64,000 nucleotides of DNA from contig NZ_CP097149.1 in the NCBI RefSeq assembly GCF_023370075.1, forward strand, positions 3,157,141-3,221,140, written 5' to 3'. Origin of the DNA: Deinococcus sp. QL22. Its GTDB lineage: Bacteria > Deinococcota > Deinococci > Deinococcales > Deinococcaceae. Positions 1-9,141 of this stretch are shown here, piece after piece. How positions within the stretch are numbered: the first letter of the stretch is position 1; each line of letters begins with the position of its first letter. Position numbers and translations under genes: made by a program. Below the pieces are notes generated by a model. It made no database searches. It had not been told where the DNA came from and saw only the letters and a program-made list of their open reading frames with translations.

Positions 1-1686
1 ACCGTCCGGATCGCGCAGCACCTGCAATTTCGCAAGGTCACCCTGCCAGAAGCCTGGTGAACGCGGTTGATTGGACGGTGTGGCGTCGCTGGTCAGTGGA
101 ACGCCGTGCACGAGGGGGAGGCGCGGCAGTTCCGGCAACACTTGCCCCGTGCGGGCGTCGTTCCAGAAGGCGGTAGCGACGGAGAGAGCCATGAGCACGC
201 TGTCTTTGGCTACCGTAACCGGGGCAAGCGGCCTCACTTCGACGGCCTGTGCTGTCGCGCCCAAGACCACCAACGGCAAGGCCACGCCGGGCAGCGTCAC
301 CGCGTCTCCCACTCGCAGACCTGCGCTGTAGTCCACCCGCACCCTCAGCCTGCGGTTCTCTGTCACATCTTCCGCCGTGTGCCGCGCCGTGTGGGTCACC
401 GTCAAGGGCGCTCCAGTTCGGCCCAGATCCACCTCGCCCCGAAGGATGGACACCACCTGGTTGGTGCGGTGATCCCGGTAGCGGTGCGTAAACTCGGCTA
501 GGTCATCCCGGTTGCCGACGCTGAGGACACCTCCAGTTCGGTTGATGCGCCCCAGGCCTGCGGGAATGGGCCGCCGAATGATGAGTTCGTTCGGCAGAAA
601 GAGTTGGTCATGCCGCTCCAGAGGCACGTTCAGGTAAGCGAGGCGGGCATCAGCATCCACCTGGGCGGTGTTTCCTGCTGCACTGGCAAGGGTTGTCCAC
701 CCGTCTTCGCCCAAAGCCATGAGTCTCAGGTCGCTGTTCGTGCCTGCTAAGACAGCCGGGCGTCCGTCAGGCAGCCCGCCGCTTGCGCCGAGTTTGAGGC
801 TATTCGGCAAGGTGCTCCCAGTGGTAAAGGCCACCCAGCCCCGGTACGGCGTGCTGGACACCACGTTGCCGCCTGGGCCAATCACCACCTGGTCGGAGGT
901 GCCAAACGTGGCCGTCAGGCTGCCCGCCGTGGCCCGCACGTCAATCCAGTAATCCCTCCACTCGTGCTGAGATCCCACAAAGCGGGAATATTCGATCAGT
1001 CCGACCGCCCGGAGACTGCCTTCCTCACAGACGATGGAGGCCCACGGCTCGGTGGCCGCGGTGAGAGGTTCAGCGAACGGGTCGTACCGGGTGAGGTGGC
1101 CGCCTGCATTGCCGATCCATTCCCCATCGGCAGGCGGGTCGTAGGTGACAGGCACAGGCAGTTCAGGCAGGGCCGTCCCGACCAGCGTACAGGTGTCCTG
1201 CTGCGGATCAAGGCGGATCAGGGCATAGGCCGGATAGAAGCCGCCCCGGTTGGCCCGCACGCTGTACAGGACAAGGAGGGTGTTGCCGGAGGTCGTGGAG
1301 GCGACGGGCAGCAGTTGTGAGCGTCCCAGTTCCTCTGTGAAGGTGGTGGGGAACGGCAGATTCATGCCTACCAACGTGCTTTGCAGCAACTCCGCGAGGC
1401 CCGTAACGCCCAGCTCCAGCCGTTGCGCAGTGCTGTACAGGATCGCCCGCCAGTCACCTGCACCAGAGGCCACGAGAGTTCCTGCACCGATCAGAGGCAG
1501 GGGCGCGAAATCGAAGGGACGAGGCGGCACAAACGGTTCATCCCGCGCTGGGCGTCTCACCGGCGTCACGGCGCGGTTCTGGGTACTCCCTTGAGGTCGA
1601 ACAGGAACGGGCGGGGGTGCCCGCTCGTCCTCACAGCAACAGCAGCATTCCCCCGTCAGGTAGCGCAGGAATTCGGCGTCGTTCAT
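1..1686 (-). CDS. Phage tail protein, partial (runs off left edge)
   Basis: An uninterrupted minus-strand frame runs from an ATG at 1686 to the window edge, at least 562 codons. The ATG overlaps the TGA of the upstream tail gene as ATGA, so the two are translationally coupled. The N-terminus carries five consecutive cysteines at residues 14-18, followed by a Pro-rich stretch; the rest is rich in Gly, Thr, Val and Trp, as expected of beta-structured tail or fibre proteins. Its place downstream of the tape measure and a hub-like protein suggests a tail-tip or fibre component, which is inferred from position only. The family is not recognised and the 3' end is missing. Confidence 0.8.
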   Translation of the reverse strand, partial: MNDAEFLRYLTGECCCCCEDERAPPPVPVRPQGSTQNRAVTPVRRPARDEPFVPPRPFDFAPLPLIGAGTLVASGAGDWRAILYSTAQRLELGVTGLAELLQSTLVGMNLPFPTTFTEELGRSQLLPVASTTSGNTLLVLYSVRANRGGFYPAYALIRLDPQQDTCTLVGTALPELPVPVTYDPPADGEWIGNAGGHLTRYDPFAEPLTAATEPWASIVCEEGSLRAVGLIEYSRFVGSQHEWRDYWIDVRATAGSLTATFGTSDQVVIGPGGNVVSSTPYRGWVAFTTGSTLPNSLKLGASGGLPDGRPAVLAGTNSDLRLMALGEDGWTTLASAAGNTAQVDADARLAYLNVPLERHDQLFLPNELIIRRPIPAGLGRINRTGGVLSVGNRDDLAEFTHRYRDHRTNQVVSILRGEVDLGRTGAPLTVTHTARHTAEDVTENRRLRVRVDYSAGLRVGDAVTLPGVALPLVVLGATAQAVEVRPLAPVTVAKDSVLMALSVATAFWNDARTGQVLPELPRLPLVHGVPLTSDATPSNQPRSPGFWQGDLAKLQVLRDPDG

Positions 1687-3923
1687 CCGCCCCAGCCGCC
1701 CACCAGGGTCAGGATGCCCTCAGCAGGCGACGGCACAAACTCCACCAGTTCCCCTGGAGCCGGATTTACTCCCGCGCCCGCCCGCACAAAGATGCGCTTG
1801 AAGGTCGCGTCTCCCCCTTCAGACAGGGTGTTCAGCGTGCCCACCATGATCCCGCCCGGAACGTGCCAGAGCATCATCCCGCGCCTGGGCGTTTCAGGGT
1901 CGTCGATCAGCAGGGTCGAGACCGGTTTGAGTTCTACCGACTCCACCTCGACGCTTCCCAGCCCGTTCTGCACAGACAGACTGAAACGGGTGCAAATGCC
2001 GTAGCCCGTGGTGCTTCCCGGCTGCACATTCACAGGCTGAGCCACCGTCAGGCGGTGCACCACGCGAGGTGCCAAGCTCTTGGCCACCAAAGGGATGAGC
2101 GACTGCAGCTTGGCTTCCCGCGCCACCATCGGGAAACTGGCGTCCGTGATGCCAGAGCCGCCGCCCGTCACGGTCCCTGCCGCCTGGTTTGGAAAGGCCA
2201 ACGGTGCGGGACAATCCGAGGTGCACTTGAAGGTTTTGGGCATGCCCTCCATCCGTTCCGTGACGCTCTGGGTTGACCCGGTTTTGATGTTCAGGCGCAC
2301 CGGCTCCTGGCTCTCCAGATCGTAGACGGGCAGGGCGACCGCGCCGGAAGTCGTCGAGGTTCGCTGCCACTCGCCGCCCTGTTGATCGAAGGTCACGTTG
2401 GTTACCTCTGCCTGCGTTTCCCGGCTGGTGAGCACGCCGCGTTCGCTGATTTCCCCCTCTGCAGCGGCTTGTTGCATGGAATTCACTCGCTGCCGGTACA
2501 TGATTTCTTGCCGCTGAACACCATCCTCGCCCCAGCGGTATTCAATGATTTCCTGCTCATCGTCGCCGGTGTCGCCTGCCGAGAAGCCGCCGCCCACGAG
2601 TCCACCGGCAATGTAGGTGGACTTGAGCTTGGTGGCCGCCGAATAGCCATAGGTGCGCTTGACCGTGCGCTGCCAGAGCAGCTTGTCCGGGCACTCCGGG
2701 TCGTATTCCATTTCGGTGGTGTTGTAGCCCATCAAGACGTTGTTGAACACCTTGGCGGGCGTCTCGCCTTCTTCTTTGACCTCCACCCGGTCGGTGGTGA
2801 TTTCGACGGTGCGCACGAGGTTGCCATTGAGTTTCGTCTTGCCCGTCATGGTTTCGCCGTTCGGCGTGAAGACTCGGGTGATCCAGTCGTAGTTCGGGGA
2901 CACGGCCCGTCGCCACAGTTCCGGGTTGGGGGCATCCGGCGCAAAGCCCACCAAAGGCGGCCGCTTGGCGAGCTGATCGCCTCCAGTCAGCCGGATCAGG
3001 CCGGGAGTCTGTGCCCGCTCACCGCGCTCGGTGTGGGCCATCACAGGCAGAGGCGTGGAGGCTGCACCGCTGATTGATTGACCCGGCCCCAGACCGTACA
3101 GGATGGTGCCGCGCACGATCAATTGATAGCCAATCCCAGAGTAAATTTCGTTGAACAGCTCGGCAAAGGTTCGCCCCTGCACCTTGATGTCCCGCACGCC
3201 TTCCATGTACGTTTCCGCTCCGAGCGGGCGTTGCGGCTGCACGAACTGCACCCCAGCGTTGCCTGCCGCCTGAGTCAGCAACGCATCCACGGTGATCGTG
3301 CGGGGCTTGGGGCGCTGGGCACAGGGCACGTTGCGCATGTCCCCGCGTGGGTTGAGCTTCCATGGCAACAGCTCGGACAGGCGTTTCGTGCGGGCCTTTT
3401 CAGCGGTTTCATTGAGCAGGCGCACGGTGGTCACGCTGCCTTCTGGCGTCCAATTGGTTTCGTACTGGCCCGCGTCAAGCTTGAGGGTACGGGAGAGGGA
3501 CGTGCCATTTCTTAGGCCCGCTATGAAGCTGACACTCCCACTGCTGGGTGCTCCCACATTCAGCAGGGTCAGGGTGGCTGTTTCGTCTATCCCACTGTGT
3601 TCGTAGCTCAGGCTCTGCACCTGGCCCAGCGAGCAGCTCACTTCCCAGATGTCGGGCAAGACACCGGGGCGCATCTGCAGGGGCATCGGCACTGGGGTCG
3701 GTTCAATGCGCAGCGCCGTGATCGAGGTGTGCTGCCCGGCGACCCGGCCCCCCAGCCGAACCGTGGATACATGCTGCCCAGCCACCCGCGTCTGCCCCAG
3801 CTGCACCCGTGAGCGCCACGAGCCGCGCACCCGGCGGGGAACGAGCTGGGTGGTGAGGGCGTGCTGCCCGCTCACCCGTTCGTCTGGCGATTCACCGCCT
3901 TGCCCATTGAAAACCAGGGGCAC
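1683..3923 (-). CDS. Tail tip / baseplate hub-like protein
   Basis: This is a 746-residue protein with a GTG start placed 3 bases after the stop of the upstream gene. The first 75 residues are basic and contain three V-(S/A)-G-Q-H repeats. The middle, around residues 215-290, is compatible with hub or tail-associated domains of siphophages. It sits between the tape-measure cluster and another large tail protein, so a structural role at the distal tail is likely. The exact role (hub, adhesin or tail lysin) cannot be told; no catalytic motif was seen. Confidence 0.72.
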   Translation of the reverse strand: MPLVFNGQGGESPDERVSGQHALTTQLVPRRVRGSWRSRVQLGQTRVAGQHVSTVRLGGRVAGQHTSITALRIEPTPVPMPLQMRPGVLPDIWEVSCSLGQVQSLSYEHSGIDETATLTLLNVGAPSSGSVSFIAGLRNGTSLSRTLKLDAGQYETNWTPEGSVTTVRLLNETAEKARTKRLSELLPWKLNPRGDMRNVPCAQRPKPRTITVDALLTQAAGNAGVQFVQPQRPLGAETYMEGVRDIKVQGRTFAELFNEIYSGIGYQLIVRGTILYGLGPGQSISGAASTPLPVMAHTERGERAQTPGLIRLTGGDQLAKRPPLVGFAPDAPNPELWRRAVSPNYDWITRVFTPNGETMTGKTKLNGNLVRTVEITTDRVEVKEEGETPAKVFNNVLMGYNTTEMEYDPECPDKLLWQRTVKRTYGYSAATKLKSTYIAGGLVGGGFSAGDTGDDEQEIIEYRWGEDGVQRQEIMYRQRVNSMQQAAAEGEISERGVLTSRETQAEVTNVTFDQQGGEWQRTSTTSGAVALPVYDLESQEPVRLNIKTGSTQSVTERMEGMPKTFKCTSDCPAPLAFPNQAAGTVTGGGSGITDASFPMVAREAKLQSLIPLVAKSLAPRVVHRLTVAQPVNVQPGSTTGYGICTRFSLSVQNGLGSVEVESVELKPVSTLLIDDPETPRRGMMLWHVPGGIMVGTLNTLSEGGDATFKRIFVRAGAGVNPAPGELVEFVPSPAEGILTLVGGWGG

Positions 3924-3926
3924 GGC

Positions 3927-4274
3927 TTAAAACACGTCCCAGCGGAAGACGCCCTGATCCTCGGCCTCCACACCGTTGTCGGCAGGGTTAGACCAAGAGA
4001 GGGTGACACTCAGGGATTCACCCACGGTCAGGGTGTCGCCACCCGTCAGGAGTTCGGTGGGTGCGGCCCCGGCAATGACGCCGTTGACCACCGCACTCAA
4101 AGTGCCCGGCTGGATGGGGTCTTGCTCGATCCAGACCCGGACGCTGGTGAGATCCTGATCGCCCATGTTTTTGAGGAGTCCGGTTTGGGTCGAGACCATG
4201 CCGGACGGTGTTTCGTCCATCGCCACCGGCAGGGGATCGTTGCCAGCGGCATTGAGCAGACTGAGTAGTTTCAT
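3927..4274 (-). CDS. Small tail protein (115 aa)
   Basis: This is a 115-residue acidic protein starting with ATG at 4274, overlapping the stop of the upstream gene by 4 bases (ATGA). The C-terminal half is Thr/Ser/Val-rich and looks like an immunoglobulin-like beta domain, ending in W-D-V-F. Tight packing in the tail operon supports expression as a virion or tail-assembly component. The family is not recognised. Confidence 0.65.
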   Translation of the reverse strand: MKLLSLLNAAGNDPLPVAMDETPSGMVSTQTGLLKNMGDQDLTSVRVWIEQDPIQPGTLSAVVNGVIAGAAPTELLTGGDTLTVGESLSVTLSWSNPADNGVEAEDQGVFRWDVF

Positions 4275-4702
4275 GAAATCTCCGTGATGTGAACGAATTC
4301 AAGGCGGAAGCTGGCGTATTCCTCGCCTTCGCCCCCGCCCCAGTGCGGCACGTTCGGCGCGGCTGACACCGCCGCATCCGTCCAGACGCGCAAGGTGTAG
4401 CGGTCGGTGTAATTCTCAGTGATGGTCACGGGGTCTCCAATGGTCAAGGCCCGCAGGTAGCGGGCCAGGGCGTACTCCAGCGCGTTGTTCGGGCCACTTT
4501 GAATGCGGAGCCGGGTGGCCGTCACCTGACCCGCGACCGCAAAGCGTCCCATGCCATTCAGCAAGGTTTTGAGTTCGTTGGCCCGTACTGTTTCGGCCTG
4601 CACCGCATCCAGCGCGGGCTCACGCCAGTTGAAATTGACCAGGCTTGAAGGCGTTTGAATGCGGAGAATCAGGGGGTAGAGCAGCAAGGGGTCGGTCGGC
4701 AT
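4271..4702 (-). CDS. Tail protein downstream of tape measure (143 aa)
   Basis: The ATG at 4702 shares one base with the tape-measure stop codon (TAATG), so translation is coupled. The protein has 143 residues. Its position directly after the tape measure is that of a distal-tail-type protein, but it is much shorter than classical Dit proteins. No motif proves the role. Confidence 0.65.
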   Translation of the reverse strand: MPTDPLLLYPLILRIQTPSSLVNFNWREPALDAVQAETVRANELKTLLNGMGRFAVAGQVTATRLRIQSGPNNALEYALARYLRALTIGDPVTITENYTDRYTLRVWTDAAVSAAPNVPHWGGGEGEEYASFRLEFVHITEIS

Positions 4703-7700
4703 TAGCAGGTGTCCTCATTCCACGCTTTTTCGCGTGAGGCCAGTTGTTTGAGTTGGTTCAGCAGGTCTTGGGCGTCCACTTCAGGCCCCTGGTTTTCGAC
4801 CTTCAGGGCGTAGCTGTTGTGGATGGTGATCGTCTTGGACATCGGCCCTGCTGGCACGTTGCCTTTGGACAGGGTTCCGCTCAGGCGGGCGTTGACATCC
4901 AGCTTGATATTCACTGGGCGGTCGAGGGCAGCTTGAATCTCGCGGGCGAAGAGTTGCCCGGCCTGCTGCCCGCCCCGGCGCAGCTCCTCCGCCCAACGCG
5001 AGGCATCAACCACCGGAATGGGCTGAGCTGGAGCGGAAGCGGCATTGATGACCAGCGGCGCTGAGGCATTGCTGGACGCCTGAGCCGAAGACGGTTGCAC
5101 CGGGACGGCCACAGGTTCGTGCAGGAGCGCGGCCGCCGCTGCCAGGGCCTGCACTGCATCTCTAAACAGCGTCATGGTGGAACGTTCCTGCGCCGCGAGA
5201 TCAATGCGCTGGTCGAGTTGGGCTTGCTGGGCGTCGTCAGAGGCCTTCAAGGACTCAGCCGCGAACCGGGCTGTTTCGCTTTCACGCAACGCCAGATCTG
5301 CCCGCTGCTGCAGGAGGTCAGCTTCCCGGTCGTATTGAATGCCCAACTTGTCCACCTGATCGGACAGCTGAGCCACTTCGTTTTCACGGGTCAGGCTCAG
5401 ATCCACCCCGTTTTTCTTCAGGAAGGCAGCTTGCTTTTTGTAGCGTTCCTCTTGGGTGGCCAGGTCGTCGGTGGCTGCCGCGATCTGGGCTTTATCGCCG
5501 GAGGCCAGGGCCTTGCGCAACCGCAAAATGGCCGCGTCCCGGCGTTTCTGAATGGCCATGAACCGGTCGACTTCTTGGTTGCCGTTGAACGGCCCCTCTT
5601 TGCCTTCGTTCACCACCCCTTTCAGGCGGTCTCCTGCATCCTGCACGCCCTTCATCGTGCCGAGCAGATCGGTATATGAGCTGGCGAGGTTTTTGACCGC
5701 AGTCCGTTGGCCAGCGATCGCGCCGGTCAAGGTCTCGGTGGCCGTTTTGAACTTCTCCAGATTGCTGCTGGACTGCGAGCGCTGCACGGCAGCCAGCGCC
5801 TCCGCATAGCCCCGCTCGGCCTGTGTGAGCTTCAGACGGGCATCCGTGACCCCATCCACCGCTTCACGGGCACTCCGGGCCTCTGGCGTGCCTCCTAGAG
5901 CCTCGCGGTCTAAGTTCAGAGCCGCTTGAGCTAAACCTTCGAGCAGATCCCGGCGAGCACGTTGTGCGTCGAGCAATTTGCGCTCGTTTTGAGACGCCTG
6001 CGCGGTGAGGTCGGCCTGCTCTTTCAAGAGGCCGTTGATTTCCTGTTGGCTGAGGCCCAATTTGCCCTGATCCGCCAACTGCTGGGCGTTCAATGCCTGA
6101 CGCTGGCGCGTGATGTCGAGGTCATCTTGTGCCGTGGTCACCGCGTCGTCGGCCATGCCCCTCAGTTCGGCCTGAGCCCGCCTGCGAGCATCGGAGAGAT
6201 CCAGTGCCGAACGCTGCTGCTCGACCTGTGCCTTGGCCAGTTCCCGCTGCTGCACCACCTCCTGTGCGGTGAGTTGCACACTCTTGGTGCGCAAGTCCCG
6301 CACCTGTTCCTCGGTCAATTTCAATCCAGCCGCGTTTGCCAAGCGCCGCTGGGTCGTTTGCAGGTCTTGCTGAGTGAAAGCCAGGTCGAGTTGCTTGCTG
6401 CCCACGGCGTCGAGGCTGAGTCCCGTGATCTGGGCCTGAGCTAAGACCTGTGCTTTCAGAGTGTCCAGTGCTTTGTCTTCAGCCGTCAAACGGGCATTAG
6501 ACAGGGCCCGCTGACTTTGAGAGAGGGCGGTGACCGCAGCGGTTTGCGTGACCACAGCGTCTTCACGTGCCCGTGGTGTGGGGGCGAGAACGACGCGTTC
6601 ATTCGCCAGATCGAGATTGTTCTGGGCTTCCTGGACAGCAGCAGCAGCAATTGCTACGCCATCGCTGGCCAGCCCGTTGAGTTCGAGCTGCTGGGCGGTT
6701 TGGGCCTGCAGGAGCCGCAGTGCCCGCTCATGCAGTTCGATGGGGACTAGGGAGAGGGCACGTTCTGCTTGAGCAGCGTTCACCGTGGCCTGTGCCAGGG
6801 CTTTCCCGGCTTCTGTCCGGCTCCCTGCCTCCGCCAGATCAAAGCGGCGTTGGGCGACGACGAGGTCAGCGCGGGCGAACTGCAAGGCCAGTTGTGCTTT
6901 GGCCGCCGCGTCATCATCCAGCCCCAACAGCACCAGGCGCGCTTCTGCTTGCGCCCGGAGAAGGGCCAGAACATCTTCCTGCGCTTTGATTGGCGCTTGA
7001 TTGGCCGCACGCTGGGCGAGGGCCACGGCTCCGGAGGCCTGCACGACCGCACCCCGAGCCGTGTCTTTCCCCGCGTCCGTGGTAGCAAGCGCCAGGCGCT
7101 TCTCGGCCAGATCCAGATCGGCTTGTGCCAACTGGAGCGCGAGCTGGGCACTCGCCACCTGATCGTCATCCAGACCAGAGAGGATGAGTTGAGCTTGCGC
7201 CTGGGCTTTATACAGATCCAGTCGCCGCTGATCGTTCTCAATCGGCAACTGATTGATCTCCTGTTGGAGATCGAAAATCTGTTCCAGCACGCCCAAACGC
7301 TCGACATACAGGCCGTTCTCTTCAGTTTTGCTGCGGGCCTTAGGAATGCGGGTGTCAATCGCCGCGAGTTGCCCTTGCAGTTGGCTTAAATCCCTTTTCC
7401 GAGCGGCCACCACATCTGAATCCGTCTTGGCAAGCTTGGACGCCAGCTTATTTTCAGCAGCCACCCGCGCCAGGGTGGAATCGACCAGTTCATTGGCCCG
7501 TTGCTGTTCCTCCTGTTGACGGCTGGTGAGCTCCTTCTGGATGCTGACGCGCTCTTGCTTGAGAGTCAACAGTTCGCGTTCATGGGCGCCCTGGCGCTCC
7601 AGTTGATCAATTTCAGTGTTCAGTGCGGCAAGCCGGTCCTGATCACTGACCGTAAGACGGGCCAAAGCGACGGCTCTGGCTTCATCCGAATCAGCAAGTT

Positions 7701-9141
7701 CAACGGCAGAAACGAGTTCATCACGCTGAAACGCCGCCGCATCTTTGGCCAAATCGCGCCGCTCGTTTTCCAAGCGCAGGCGCTCGTCTTCGTTCTCGCG
7801 GATCTTCTGGTCCGCCTCTTCACGGGCCTCACTGCCCTGTTTCGCATTCGTTTTGCGGGTTTCCCAATAGACGCGGTCGGCGACCAGCACGGCAGCGTAG
7901 CCGTCAATGGTCAATCGCCCCAGGTCGAGCTCGCGCTTGCTGAGGGTGATGTGGGCCGCTTGCGCCTTGTCATCCCGCTCGCGGTAATACTTGGCTTCAG
8001 CCTGTTCTTGAGCCTGTGTACGCTGGGTCGTGGCACGGGTCACGATGGCCGTCAGGTCATCCTGTTGGGCCTGAAACGTCTCGCGCTGATCAGCCGTGGG
8101 GGCGGCCACTTGCCCGTAAGCTTTTTTCAGGTCTGCCAATTGCTTGTTAGCCCCTTTGACGACAGCGTCGAAGGGAGCGGCCGCTGTTGAACGAGCGCTG
8201 GCCAAAGGGGTTCGAGCAATGGACGTCAGTTCCTCTCTCAGACCGGTCGCTTCACGGGTGGCGTCCGTTAAAGCAAGACGGAAGCCCTTGAGGTTGTCTG
8301 CTTTCACGCCACCGATCTGCTTCAAACCGTCATCTAGGAGAGTCACCCGGCTTCCGTCGCCACTCGCCACCGCTTTGGCCCGTTCCGCAACAATGGTTCG
8401 CTCCAGTGCCGCGATCTCTTTGCCAGTCGCGTCCTTCAGGCTACTGAGACGAGCATCCAGCCCTTTGCGATAAATGGCGAGGCGCTGAGTCTGCACCCGC
8501 TCTTCTTGGGCTAGCAGGCGGCTCCCCGTTTCGGCCTGCTCACTGACTTCTAGGGCATTGATTTGAGCCAAGTAAGTCGCCCGGGCACTTTTCTCCAGGG
8601 TGGCCCGTTGTGCTCCAGCCGTCTCGGCATCCTTCAGTTGCTGATCCAGATTCTGTTGCAATTGAGCGCGGGCCGACTTGCCCGCGATGGCCTGCTGTTC
8701 CTCTTGCAGCTGGGTCAGCAGGGGGCCATACCGCCGTTCAATTGCGAGTTTGACTTCCGGCACACTCCCAGCCAACGCGAGTTCACGATCCCGCTGCTGG
8801 GCCAAGAGGGTGCTGCTGGCGCTGCTTTGCTTGGCCTGCGCGTCCAGCAGTTCCCGGTAGCCTGCCTTCACTTTCTGCAAGCGGCCCTCGTCAATCTGGG
8901 CCAGGTCATCTGCGGCTTTCTGGCGAATGGCCTTCACTTGCTCGGCCTGTTGCCCTTCGAGTTCCGTGGCCAGGCTCAAGAATTTCTGCCGCTGAGCAGG
9001 GTCTTCGACGGCCCCCGCATTGGTGCGGGCCGCGTCGATCTGCTTTTGGTAAGAGCGCTCGACGTCGCTCACCTGCTGATCAAGCTCTGCGCGGCGGCGG
9101 GCCGTCTCATCCTTCAGCAAGCTCGTTTGAGCGGCCTGCAC
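4702..9141 (-). CDS. Tape measure protein, C-terminal ORF (coiled-coil part)
   Basis: This is a 1479-codon frame with extremely high Ala, Gln, Leu, Glu and Arg content and almost continuous coiled-coil potential. It holds five tandem units of about 82 residues (nt 6080-7215). The nominal GTG start at 9141 has no ribosome binding site, and the frame is open upstream to a GGGG run at 9168-9171, where it would join the N-terminal ORF by a -1 shift. I infer that both ORFs are one tape measure protein of about 2,470 residues, which sets tail length and is threaded inside the tube. The last 200 residues are less repetitive. Confidence 0.8.
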   Translation of the reverse strand: MQAAQTSLLKDETARRRAELDQQVSDVERSYQKQIDAARTNAGAVEDPAQRQKFLSLATELEGQQAEQVKAIRQKAADDLAQIDEGRLQKVKAGYRELLDAQAKQSSASSTLLAQQRDRELALAGSVPEVKLAIERRYGPLLTQLQEEQQAIAGKSARAQLQQNLDQQLKDAETAGAQRATLEKSARATYLAQINALEVSEQAETGSRLLAQEERVQTQRLAIYRKGLDARLSSLKDATGKEIAALERTIVAERAKAVASGDGSRVTLLDDGLKQIGGVKADNLKGFRLALTDATREATGLREELTSIARTPLASARSTAAAPFDAVVKGANKQLADLKKAYGQVAAPTADQRETFQAQQDDLTAIVTRATTQRTQAQEQAEAKYYRERDDKAQAAHITLSKRELDLGRLTIDGYAAVLVADRVYWETRKTNAKQGSEAREEADQKIRENEDERLRLENERRDLAKDAAAFQRDELVSAVELADSDEARAVALARLTVSDQDRLAALNTEIDQLERQGAHERELLTLKQERVSIQKELTSRQQEEQQRANELVDSTLARVAAENKLASKLAKTDSDVVAARKRDLSQLQGQLAAIDTRIPKARSKTEENGLYVERLGVLEQIFDLQQEINQLPIENDQRRLDLYKAQAQAQLILSGLDDDQVASAQLALQLAQADLDLAEKRLALATTDAGKDTARGAVVQASGAVALAQRAANQAPIKAQEDVLALLRAQAEARLVLLGLDDDAAAKAQLALQFARADLVVAQRRFDLAEAGSRTEAGKALAQATVNAAQAERALSLVPIELHERALRLLQAQTAQQLELNGLASDGVAIAAAAVQEAQNNLDLANERVVLAPTPRAREDAVVTQTAAVTALSQSQRALSNARLTAEDKALDTLKAQVLAQAQITGLSLDAVGSKQLDLAFTQQDLQTTQRRLANAAGLKLTEEQVRDLRTKSVQLTAQEVVQQRELAKAQVEQQRSALDLSDARRRAQAELRGMADDAVTTAQDDLDITRQRQALNAQQLADQGKLGLSQQEINGLLKEQADLTAQASQNERKLLDAQRARRDLLEGLAQAALNLDREALGGTPEARSAREAVDGVTDARLKLTQAERGYAEALAAVQRSQSSSNLEKFKTATETLTGAIAGQRTAVKNLASSYTDLLGTMKGVQDAGDRLKGVVNEGKEGPFNGNQEVDRFMAIQKRRDAAILRLRKALASGDKAQIAAATDDLATQEERYKKQAAFLKKNGVDLSLTRENEVAQLSDQVDKLGIQYDREADLLQQRADLALRESETARFAAESLKASDDAQQAQLDQRIDLAAQERSTMTLFRDAVQALAAAAALLHEPVAVPVQPSSAQASSNASAPLVINAASAPAQPIPVVDASRWAEELRRGGQQAGQLFAREIQAALDRPVNIKLDVNARLSGTLSKGNVPAGPMSKTITIHNSYALKVENQGPEVDAQDLLNQLKQLASREKAWNEDTC
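6080..7215 (-). repeat. Five tandem ~82-residue repeats in tape measure
   Basis: Five degenerate units recur every ~82 residues. Each has a core resembling L-x-A-Q-A-x-A-x-L-x-L-x-G-L-x-x-D, then a run of the form A-Q-L-x-L-x-x-A-x-x-D-L-x-x-A-x-x-R-L. They look like a helical module amplified by duplication. Confidence 0.75.
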
